Assembly: GCA_022565635.1 (NCBI GenBank)
Contig: JAIUMH010000007.1
Coordinates: 1-44,490, forward strand
Direction of reading: 5' to 3'
Source of the DNA: Flavobacteriaceae bacterium
GTDB taxonomy: Bacteria > Bacteroidota > Bacteroidia > Flavobacteriales > Flavobacteriaceae
Length of the DNA stretch: 44,490 nucleotides
The notes below the pieces were generated by a model, which was not told where the DNA came from, searched no databases, and was given only the letters and a program-made list of their open reading frames with translations. Numbering within the stretch: the first letter of the stretch is position 1; each line of letters opens with the position of its first letter. A program made the position numbers and the translations under genes. Shown here piece by piece: positions 9,208 to 16,030 of the stretch.

Positions 9208-11724
9208 TTACTCCTTAGTTTTTATAAAGATGGTGTTTTCATTTTCAGATTTTTCAATAGACAGTATGTTTTTATAATCTAATTTTTTAAGCGCATCCTC
9301 ATCCAATAAATCATCGTTATTATAGATTGAAAAAGAATGCTTGTTTTGAAGTAAATCATTATAAAAATCGCTTTTTATTTGATCATCTAAAAGGTTAAAA
9401 TACTTCATCAAACTTTGTAAATCTTCTTTTTGATCTAACAGCTCCCAAGGGATTTTCTTGTTATTTTGAAGTAAAAGATTTGTACTATTGTTTTTATCTT
9501 TTTTGGTTGTAATGAAAATAACACCATCTACGTCTTTTTCTGGAAATGATGAAGAGTCTTTTTCCACTTTAATCTCAGTAATTGTTGAAGGGTTTAGTTT
9601 TCTGAAATCTTCTTCTGTAACCTCTTCCCCATCAATAACATATAAGACCTTTTGCTTCCCTGAAGTTAATGGGATTACATTTACTGAAGCATTGATATCC
9701 TCTTGATTAGTGTTGATTTCTACTCCCTGGTCTTTTATATAAAAAGTTTTTCTTTCTTTTTCAGTTTTTCTCTCTTTAGTGCTATTAATCACAAACACCT
9801 CCTTGCCATCTTTGTTTTTCTTTTCAAGTAATATGGGAGTTATTCCTTTGTTAGTTTGCTGTTTATGTACAGTTTTTGAGTTGGTGTTATCATCTGTTAA
9901 ATTAATTTCAATAGAAGTGATTTCTCCGTTTTTGTTCCTTTTTAAGTTTTCAATAACAAGACTTACATTGGCTTCATCATTAAAATGTTCTGCAAAAACT
10001 TGAATATCTTCTTCAGAAGAATCTTTTGAAATGCTCTCTAAAATTTTAATTCCTGGAATGGATTGAAGTTCCTCGTCTTTAGAAAGTTTACTAGCGTCCT
10101 CTTCTTTATATTCGTCTATTTTGCTATGTTCAGTTTCCAGCTTCATCATTTTAATTCCTTCAGCATCTGTTTTTTTAAGCACGAAAAAGCTCAACTTTTT
10201 TTCTTCTTCATCCTGAATTGTTTTAGCTTTATTTATCCCTAATTGAATTGCATTAGGCGTCTCCTGAAACTTTCCAGATAAATGAATGGTCCCATCATTG
10301 AAGTCTTCAAATTCAAAATACTTAATTAAGTATTCTTGGTCAAAATCTAATTCTTTTCCATTAAAAATCACCTTCACTACTTCATTTTCAACACTATTCC
10401 AGTCCTCAAAACTTTGTTTTTTAACAGTTTGGTTGTTGAGTTCAATTTCTTTAATCAGCAAGTCAACAGGTTTAGACTTAATACCTGGGGTTTTTACAAT
10501 GGTTAATTCAATATTGGGGATAGGTTGATTTCCTGAAATAACACGATTAACCTTAATACTTCCATCTTCGCTTTGCATATTGATTTTAATACGCTTAATT
10601 TCTCCATCTCTATTTCTTTTAATTCTAGAAAATTTCAGTTTGACACCCTGACTTGCAATAAACTCTTCCACTTCCTTAAGGGATTTTTTATTGACTTCTG
10701 AAGTTATTGTAATAGAAGATTTTGTTACGCTAGTTGGATTTTGTTGCGCTATTTTTTGAGTTTGTTCATTTTTAATATAGAAACTTTTTATCCCGCTTTC
10801 TTCTTTTTCAATCTGCATAGCCACGGTTTCTACCTGAAACAATGCAATAAAACTAATTAGGATAGGAATAATTACAACCGATTTAAACCGGTAAAGTTGG
10901 GGGGAATTCTGCTTGTTTAACATCATGATTCTTGTTTTTATAGATGAGTTTTTAAAAAAATAATTGCCCAATGCGGGTTGTTGCTCTTCTTGAACAAAGT
11001 TTAATAAGGTATATTGATAATCTTTTTTGTTGTTTAATTGTTCTACACTTTTGGCATCGGCAATAAATTCTAAATTTTCATCCATCAACTTTCTGTACCA
11101 AAATACCAGTGGATTAAACCAAAGCAATACCTGAGCTAAATTAGCCAACAACAAATCCCAGCTGTGTTTTTCTTCAATATGCACTTGCTCATGCTGAAGT
11201 ACGTTGGTCAGCGCTTTTTCATCTAAAGCCTCAGGACAATACACCACCTTATTAAAAAATGAAAATGCATTGATAGGGTTTTGTGTTTGATAATGTGTAA
11301 CGCCATCAACCTTTACTTTTTTAGCTGATTGAAGCACTTGACATAAAGCTAAAATTTGCTTGGTAAGCTTGAAAAGCATAAAAATTAATCCTGAAAAATA
11401 GAGAACAAATAGAAGCCTTTCCCAGGGCATTTCAAAGCTTTCTTCTTCTATTATTGGCGGATTTTCAGTAAAAGCAACTTCATAATCAGCTAAATTAATG
11501 CCTTCTTCTAACGCACTTTCTTCTTGTTTTGAAGCTGATTCTGCTTCAACAAATACTTTTGTTTTTAGTTGAAGTCCAGGCAATAAAAAACTCAACACCA
11601 AACCCAAAAGCAAAAACTTTCTATTGAAGTTTTTGAAGCTTTCCTTTCGTAATAATAACCAATAACTTACACCAAACAACGTAAGCAAAACAGAAACTTT
11701 CAGCAGGTAAGTAAAGAATTCCAT
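9208..11724 (-). CDS. BlaR1-family M56 metallopeptidase sensor with repeat-built periplasmic region
   Basis: 838 residues. The N-terminal third is a BlaR1/MecR1-type M56 zinc peptidase in the membrane: helices at about 4-20, 33-50 and 100-120, the zinc motif HEQVH (178-182) followed by HSWDLLLANLAQ and ENLEFIADAKSV, and a last helix near 283-302. In known systems this peptidase, triggered from outside, leads to removal of the BlaI repressor. The sensor is not a penicillin-binding domain. Residues 303-838 contain two copies of a KRNxxGEIxxIxIN unit (around 369 and 595) and three plug-like DG/DD...LxxL...I...I/FIxTK units (around 452, 696 and 800), the middle one (VIDGEEV...DVDGVIFITTKK) resembling TonB-receptor plug ends. 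Its ATG overlaps the blaI stop (TGATG), so the two are co-translated. Confidence 0.88.
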   Translation of the reverse strand: MEFFTYLLKVSVLLTLFGVSYWLLLRKESFKNFNRKFLLLGLVLSFLLPGLQLKTKVFVEAESASKQEESALEEGINLADYEVAFTENPPIIEEESFEMPWERLLFVLYFSGLIFMLFKLTKQILALCQVLQSAKKVKVDGVTHYQTQNPINAFSFFNKVVYCPEALDEKALTNVLQHEQVHIEEKHSWDLLLANLAQVLLWFNPLVFWYRKLMDENLEFIADAKSVEQLNNKKDYQYTLLNFVQEEQQPALGNYFFKNSSIKTRIMMLNKQNSPQLYRFKSVVIIPILISFIALFQVETVAMQIEKEESGIKSFYIKNEQTQKIAQQNPTSVTKSSITITSEVNKKSLKEVEEFIASQGVKLKFSRIKRNRDGEIKRIKINMQSEDGSIKVNRVISGNQPIPNIELTIVKTPGIKSKPVDLLIKEIELNNQTVKKQSFEDWNSVENEVVKVIFNGKELDFDQEYLIKYFEFEDFNDGTIHLSGKFQETPNAIQLGINKAKTIQDEEEKKLSFFVLKKTDAEGIKMMKLETEHSKIDEYKEEDASKLSKDEELQSIPGIKILESISKDSSEEDIQVFAEHFNDEANVSLVIENLKRNKNGEITSIEINLTDDNTNSKTVHKQQTNKGITPILLEKKNKDGKEVFVINSTKERKTEKERKTFYIKDQGVEINTNQEDINASVNVIPLTSGKQKVLYVIDGEEVTEEDFRKLNPSTITEIKVEKDSSSFPEKDVDGVIFITTKKDKNNSTNLLLQNNKKIPWELLDQKEDLQSLMKYFNLLDDQIKSDFYNDLLQNKHSFSIYNNDDLLDEDALKKLDYKNILSIEKSENENTIFIKTKE

Positions 11725-12083
11725 CAGCTTTTGTTTTTTTCGATTAAATCAATAATATCTCTGAGCTCATCGGTGCTAATTTTTTCTTCTTTCGCAAAAA
11801 ACGAAACTAAATTCTTATAAGAACCTTCAAAAAATTTTTGGGTAGTTGAGTTCATTACTTTTTTAGAATATTCCTTTTGATCTACTATTGGAAAATATTG
11901 ATGGGTTTTTCCAAAAGCTTGATGACTCACATAGTTCTTTTCTTCCAAATTTCTAATGATGGTTGAAACCGTATTGTAATGCAATTCTTCCTCCAATTCA
12001 GGAAGGATTTCCTTAACAAAAGCTTTTTGTAACTTCCATAAAGCGCGCATCACTTCTTCTTCTTTTGATGTCAATTTTTGCAT
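11724..12083 (-). CDS. BlaI/MecI-family transcriptional repressor
   Basis: 119 residues, the full length of the family. A winged-helix domain (about 1-75) starts MQKLTSKEEEVMRALWKLQKAFVKEIL and has the recognition stretch ELHYNTVSTIIRNLEEKNYV, followed by QYFPIVDQKEYSKK and a C-terminal dimerisation helix. BlaI proteins bind dyad operators as dimers and are inactivated by proteolysis triggered by their BlaR1 partner, encoded immediately downstream with a one-base overlap. A cluster of ACTA...TAGT dyads covers its own promoter (12108-12165), which supports autoregulation. No beta-lactamase gene is adjacent, so the regulon beyond the pair itself is unknown. Confidence 0.92.
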   Translation of the reverse strand: MQKLTSKEEEVMRALWKLQKAFVKEILPELEEELHYNTVSTIIRNLEEKNYVSHQAFGKTHQYFPIVDQKEYSKKVMNSTTQKFFEGSYKNLVSFFAKEEKISTDELRDIIDLIEKNKS

Positions 12084-12100
12084 CTGAAATCTATTTTTGA

Positions 12101-12130
12101 CAAATGTAAACTATTTTTTTAGTTATACAA
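12101..12130 (-). promoter_or_regulatory. Promoter of blaI-blaR1
   Basis: On the minus strand a -33 TTG (12130-12128) is followed after 19 bases by the perfect -7 element TACATTTG (12108-12101), 18 bases before the blaI start codon. This is one of the best promoter matches in the window and the dyads of the operator cluster overlap its -33 element and spacer. Confidence 0.65.
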
Positions 12131-12165
12131 CTATTTATATAGTTAAAAAACTATAGTTTTAGTTT
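12108..12165. promoter_or_regulatory. Cluster of BlaI-type dyad operators
   Basis: Four related dyads lie in 58 bases: AACTA-6-TAGTT (12109-12124), AGTT-ATAC-AACT (12121-12132), AACTAT-TTAT-ATAGTT (12129-12144) and the perfect 14-base palindrome AAAACTATAGTTTT (12147-12160). A further AGTTTT half site follows. The common half site is AACTA/TAGTT. They overlap the spacer and -33 region of the blaI promoter, which is where a repressor would exclude RNA polymerase. That BlaI binds here is inferred from position and symmetry. Confidence 0.6.
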
Positions 12166-12229
12166 TAAAATGTTTTTTGAGCGTATAAATTTGGTTTTCA
12201 GAATGCACAAGTTATTCTCTATCAATTAG

Positions 12230-12237
12230 TATATTTG
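12230..12237 (+). promoter_or_regulatory. -7 element for the 147-residue membrane protein gene
   Basis: TATATTTG is an exact TAnnTTTG match 24 bases before the ATG at 12262. A second exact match, TAAATTTG at 12186-12193, is further upstream. Confidence 0.5.
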
Positions 12238-12261
12238 TTTTGATAAAAATTAATCACCAAG

Positions 12262-12705
12262 ATGGAAACAGCAAAAATAACTTTGACCAACGCTGAAGAG
12301 CCAAAGAAAAAGACATGGCAACTTTTCATTTATTTGGTATTTGCAGTTTATGGTTTGGCTATGTGGTTCTTAAAAGATGATTCTATCATGTTAGTTCTTG
12401 GGTTAGGACATATTTTGTTTTTCATTTTTTATATCCTCTTAAGATCTAATCAAAACTATTATGAATTCACTCAAGAAGGGATTTACGAACCTGCCCAATG
12501 GAAATTTTCAAAAAGAACTTTTCTGGCTTATGATGACATAGAAGAAGCTGTTTATGTTGTGGGAGACTATGTTTTTAGAAATAAAAAGACTGAAATCCGT
12601 TTACCAAAGGAATTATTAAAGGAAGAGGATGTTGATTATTTGGAAGATAAATTAAAAGATCTAAAGGATACAATTCTTGATAAATCAAACCTTACCTCTG
12701 CATAA
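12262..12705 (+). CDS. Two-helix membrane protein with PH-like tail, function unknown
   Basis: 147 residues. After a short charged N-terminus come two adjacent membrane helices (about 20-37 and 43-60), then a soluble cytoplasmic half with alternating strands (YYEFTQEGIYEP, KRTFLAYDDIEEAVYVVGDYVF, KTEIRLPKELL) and a final charged helix (DVDYLEDKLKDLKDTIL). Two helices followed by a small beta domain resembles the bacterial PH-like / YcxB-like layout, but I do not recognise a named family. It is transcribed divergently from blaI, whose operator cluster lies about 65 bases upstream of its promoter, so BlaI control of this gene is conceivable. It converges with the exonuclease gene. Confidence 0.75.
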   Translation: METAKITLTNAEEPKKKTWQLFIYLVFAVYGLAMWFLKDDSIMLVLGLGHILFFIFYILLRSNQNYYEFTQEGIYEPAQWKFSKRTFLAYDDIEEAVYVVGDYVFRNKKTEIRLPKELLKEEDVDYLEDKLKDLKDTILDKSNLTSA

Positions 12706-12722
12706 TTTCATTCTTCAGATTT

Positions 12723-13319
12723 TTATTCTTGATACAGTTTCAACATAATTTGAGCTGTTAAAAAAGCATCTCCTGTAGCTGTATGCCTATCTTTTTTGGG
12801 GATATGAAAAGCTTCACATAATTCATCTAAGCTGTAGCGTTGCTCTAAAGGAATGCCTCTTTTTTTTAAGTACAATTCATTGGTATCTAGAGTCTTGTTT
12901 TTTAATTTGGGTAAGTTCATTCGTTTTAAAGCCTGGTTAATCATAGCCACATCAAAGTTTACATGATGCCCTACTAAGGTATGGTTTTTTATAAGGTTTA
13001 AAAAAGACTTTACAGCTTCTTGTTCGGTTTGTTTTAAAAGGTCATTTTCTTGAGTAATGCCATGAATGCTAGCCGATTTTGGGTCGAAGTACGTTTGTTC
13101 TACGTAAATTTCTAAACTCTCTTTTATTTTAATGCGTTGGTCTTTAATAGGAACGGCTCCAATACTTAAAATGCGATCTTTTTTAGGATTTAAGCCGGTA
13201 GTTTCACAGTCAAAGACTACATAGTTTCCTGATTTTTTTTCAGACTTAAATAGTGCTTGGTAATCTTTCCAGAAGTTTGGAAAATTGCTACTTTTAAAAA
13301 ATTGCTTTAAAAATTCCAT
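12723..13319 (-). CDS. DnaQ/PolC-type 3'-5' exonuclease
   Basis: 198 residues forming a DEDDh exonuclease fold. ExoI is FDCETTGL (Asp37, Glu39), ExoII is VGHHVNFDVAMIN, and ExoIII is HTATGDAFLTAQ with the catalytic His and Asp. It removes 3' nucleotides from DNA or RNA; there is no polymerase or GIY-YIG domain, so it is a stand-alone exonuclease rather than the replicative epsilon subunit by any evidence here. Its ATG overlaps the stop of the DUF294 gene upstream (TAATG), so the two are translationally coupled. That gene pair recurs in many bacteria, often beside acetate uptake and acetyl-CoA synthetase genes, which are not in this window. Confidence 0.9.
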   Translation of the reverse strand: MEFLKQFFKSSNFPNFWKDYQALFKSEKKSGNYVVFDCETTGLNPKKDRILSIGAVPIKDQRIKIKESLEIYVEQTYFDPKSASIHGITQENDLLKQTEQEAVKSFLNLIKNHTLVGHHVNFDVAMINQALKRMNLPKLKNKTLDTNELYLKKRGIPLEQRYSLDELCEAFHIPKKDRHTATGDAFLTAQIMLKLYQE

Positions 13320-15235
13320 TAAGTAAAATAAGTAAGTTTAAACCTGTTTTTTAAAACCGATTGAATTTCAGAAATAGGCTGAAACGCATTTTTTAATGCT
13401 ATTTTCTGTTGTTTGCTTAGTTTTTCTAAATTGATGAATCTGCCTGAATTTTGTTCATTAATTCCTTCTATGGTTCGGTGTTTAGAAAATAATAAAAAGC
13501 TCTGCGCACATTTTTCAAATAATTCGGCATTTTGTGGTTCTTTTTTAGCCATCATTAAAAAGCGTTCTTGGGTGTTATTGAGTTGTGTATTTTTTTCAGC
13601 TAAGCATAAAATTCTTGCGGCATCTACTAAAGGCATGATTGCACGTGATTTTAAATCGAATAAATCTTTATTTTTTTCGCTGTCTTCAACTAAAAATTGT
13701 TTGAAAATTCCCAGTGGGGGTGGATTTCTTAAGGCATCAACACCAAGGTAGGCATAAAAGCGCTGGTTGCCTTCTAGCTCTTTATAAATGTGGTGGTTAA
13801 TGGATTGCGTTAAATGCTGTTCTCCAAATACATTCTCAAAGTCAAAGAAAATACTACACATCATAATGCTTTTTTCTGTTGGTTTTGTAATCCAATTAGA
13901 AAATTGTTTTTTCCATTCGCTTAAACTTAAGCACCAGTTTGGGTTGCTTGCCATCATGTCTGCCGGACAGAAATCATAACCAATTTGATTTAGGGATCGG
14001 GTCACTTTTTTTGCCAATTTTAGAAAGTATTTTCTAGTTGTTTCTATGTGTGATATATCAACATCTTCAAACACCAATGCATTGTCTTGGTCCGTAAGTA
14101 AAAGCTGTTCCGTTCTGCCCAGGCTTCCTAAATTCATCCATGCAAATTTGCAGGGAGGTTTGCCAATTTCATTTAAGGCTAATTCAATGCTTTTTTGGGT
14201 AAGCGCGGCATTTATTTCACCTGCTACTTTCATTAAGTATTCAATAGGAAGTTGTGCTTTTAAAAAACTTTCAATAAGCAAACCCAACCTGAATCTAATA
14301 TGGTTTAATTCGTTTACATCCTTACTGCGCAACGTCCTTTTAAGTAGTGCAACGGGGTTGTTAGCTTGAGCAGCAATAAGATCATGCTCAGAAATAATTC
14401 CTAATAAATTAGAACTAGGGTTGCCGTCTTCTGTAATACAAATATGACCAATATTACTCTTTAGCATTTGCAATTGAATTTCTGCAATATGCACATTGGC
14501 TTGACTACAAATTACTGGAGAGCTCATAATTTCTTTCACAGAAGCTTGAATATCAATTTGTCCCGTGGCTACTTTATTCCTCATATCTTTATCCGTAACT
14601 ATTCCCTTTGGAAGCAAATCTTCAGTAATAATCACCGAACTAATTTGATGTTTTTTCATCAGTTGAGCTACCTCTTGAATAGAAGTTTCCTTTGCAACTG
14701 AAACCACATTTTTGGTATAAGAAATCAGTTGAAAATAGCTTAATTTTAAAGCATCGGTTTCTTCATAAACTCTAGATTCAGGAAGTTGATTTTCAGCTTG
14801 TAAAATCTCTTTTGGATGTTTGGCATTGGAGGCAAAAATCTCTAATAAGAATTGCAGAACTTTAAAGTTATTTTTTAATAGAGGTTGAAAAACTTCAATA
14901 GGTATAGCGTAAATCATGCAATCTTTCTGCGCCACAGCCTGAAGTGCATATTTATTCTCTGCAAATAGTGGTCTAAGACCTAATAAATCTCCAGTCTCGC
15001 AAACATCAACCAAAGTAGTTTTATCTACTGCATAAAGATTAATTGAGCCTTGTTGGACTATATAAAAATTTGCTTCAGTTGGTTGGTCAATTTCAAATAA
15101 AACTTCCTGCTTTGGTAGGTAAAAAACTTCAACTTCGTGTGCAATTTTTTCTAATTCATCTAAAGAAAGTAAGTTAAAAGGTGGATACTGCTTCAAAAAA
15201 TCACCCACTCTTTCTACAATGGTGTTTTTACTCAT
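13319..15235 (-). CDS. cNMP-binding / CBS / DUF294 nucleotidyltransferase-like signalling protein
   Basis: 638 residues with three regulatory and catalytic-looking modules. Residues 18-130 form a cyclic-nucleotide-binding (CAP-like) domain; 172-290 carry two CBS repeats (QEVAQLMKKHQISSVIITED, then a second ending LLGIISEHDLIAA), which bind adenine nucleotides in relatives. Residues 310-450 are DUF294, whose GSLGRTEQ (370-377) followed by TDQDN (Asp382, Asp384) is a nucleotidyltransferase GS...DxD signature; the C-terminal 150 residues match the DUF294 C-terminal helical domain. The product of the putative transferase is unknown; in other bacteria such proteins are thought to modify or regulate acetate metabolism partners. 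No membrane segment. Its only neighbour in the operon is the DEDDh exonuclease. Confidence 0.88.
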   Translation of the reverse strand: MSKNTIVERVGDFLKQYPPFNLLSLDELEKIAHEVEVFYLPKQEVLFEIDQPTEANFYIVQQGSINLYAVDKTTLVDVCETGDLLGLRPLFAENKYALQAVAQKDCMIYAIPIEVFQPLLKNNFKVLQFLLEIFASNAKHPKEILQAENQLPESRVYEETDALKLSYFQLISYTKNVVSVAKETSIQEVAQLMKKHQISSVIITEDLLPKGIVTDKDMRNKVATGQIDIQASVKEIMSSPVICSQANVHIAEIQLQMLKSNIGHICITEDGNPSSNLLGIISEHDLIAAQANNPVALLKRTLRSKDVNELNHIRFRLGLLIESFLKAQLPIEYLMKVAGEINAALTQKSIELALNEIGKPPCKFAWMNLGSLGRTEQLLLTDQDNALVFEDVDISHIETTRKYFLKLAKKVTRSLNQIGYDFCPADMMASNPNWCLSLSEWKKQFSNWITKPTEKSIMMCSIFFDFENVFGEQHLTQSINHHIYKELEGNQRFYAYLGVDALRNPPPLGIFKQFLVEDSEKNKDLFDLKSRAIMPLVDAARILCLAEKNTQLNNTQERFLMMAKKEPQNAELFEKCAQSFLLFSKHRTIEGINEQNSGRFINLEKLSKQQKIALKNAFQPISEIQSVLKNRFKLTYFT

Positions 15236-15437
15236 TTTAACTAATCATTTCCTAAAAATACATAATTAAAACGAATTTGCTTTACTTTTAAAAAATAATT
15301 TTTAGGCTACGAGTTCTAGGCGTGCTGTTTAAGTATTTAGGAAGTTAATAAGTATTTGAATTGAAATTAATGTACTTATCAGTAAAGAGAATGTAGCTTA
15401 TACTTTCTTTTTTTAGGACTTCAATTTTTGGTTATAC

Positions 15438-15470
15438 TTGCTTAAAAAACACCTTAATTCATTATCTTTG
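15438..15470 (+). promoter_or_regulatory. Promoter of queD
   Basis: TATCTTTG (15463-15470) is an exact -7 element, with a TTG at 15438-15440 22 bases before it. The -7 element ends 19 bases before the start codon. No preQ1 riboswitch-like C-rich loop plus A-rich tail is seen between them. Confidence 0.55.
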
Positions 15471-15489
15471 CAGGAATTAAAAATAAAGC

Positions 15490-15942
15490 ATGTCTAAAAT
15501 TAGAATCACCAAAGAATTTACTTTTGAAACCGCTCACGCTTTACACGGTTATGATGGAAAATGTAAAAATATACATGGCCATAGTTACAAATTAGCGGTA
15601 ACCGTTATAGGAACTCCAATAGAAGATTCAAAAAACGTAAAATGTGGAATGGTAATTGATTTTGGTGATTTAAAAAAAATTGTAAAATCTGAAGTTGTAG
15701 ATGTTTGGGATCACGCTATTATTTTGAACAAAAATACACCTCACCTTCATCTTGCAGAACAATTAAAAGATTTAGGCAACCATGTTGTTTTAGTAGATTA
15801 CCAGCCTACCAGCGAAAAAATGATAGAAGATTTTGCGCAAAGAATTTCCAAGCGTTTACCTGAAGAAATGAAGCTTCATTCTTTACGTCTTAGAGAAACT
15901 GAAACAGCTTTTGCAGAGTGGCATGCAAGTGATCAATTTTAA
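15490..15942 (+). CDS. queD: 6-carboxytetrahydropterin synthase (QueD/PTPS family)
   Basis: 150 residues. Converts dihydroneopterin triphosphate to 6-carboxy-tetrahydropterin, the first committed step to 7-deazaguanine (preQ0) and queuosine. The zinc ligands His16, His29 and His31 are visible in FETAHAL and NIHGHSY, and Cys25 is the expected catalytic cysteine. WDHAIIL, PTSEKMIEDFA and the final RLRETETAFAEW motif are also typical. The family also contains the 6-pyruvoyl-tetrahydropterin synthases; length and motif spacing favour QueD. A queuosine-precursor transporter lies 2.9 kb downstream on the other strand, consistent with a queuosine role, but queC, queE and queF are not in the window. 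Confidence 0.9.
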   Translation: MSKIRITKEFTFETAHALHGYDGKCKNIHGHSYKLAVTVIGTPIEDSKNVKCGMVIDFGDLKKIVKSEVVDVWDHAIILNKNTPHLHLAEQLKDLGNHVVLVDYQPTSEKMIEDFAQRISKRLPEEMKLHSLRLRETETAFAEWHASDQF

Positions 15943-15981
15943 CAAATTCTTGAAATAAATCAAATATTAACACTTGTTAGT

Positions 15982-16012
15982 TTTGTTGACTAAATATTTA
16001 TTTTAGTTTTAT
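15982..16012 (+). promoter_or_regulatory. Candidate promoter of the M36 protease gene
   Basis: TTTG (15982-15985), 19 bases, then TAGTTTTA (16005-16012), a one-base variant of TAnnTTTG, 18 bases before the ATG at 16031. Spacing is ideal although the last -7 base differs. Confidence 0.4.
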
Positions 16013-16030
16013 CAAAATTTTTATATTATT

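Noticed and set aside
15470-15489. preQ1 riboswitch upstream of queD or the preQ transporter
   Set aside because: Neither leader has the C-rich loop and A-rich tail; both are too short.
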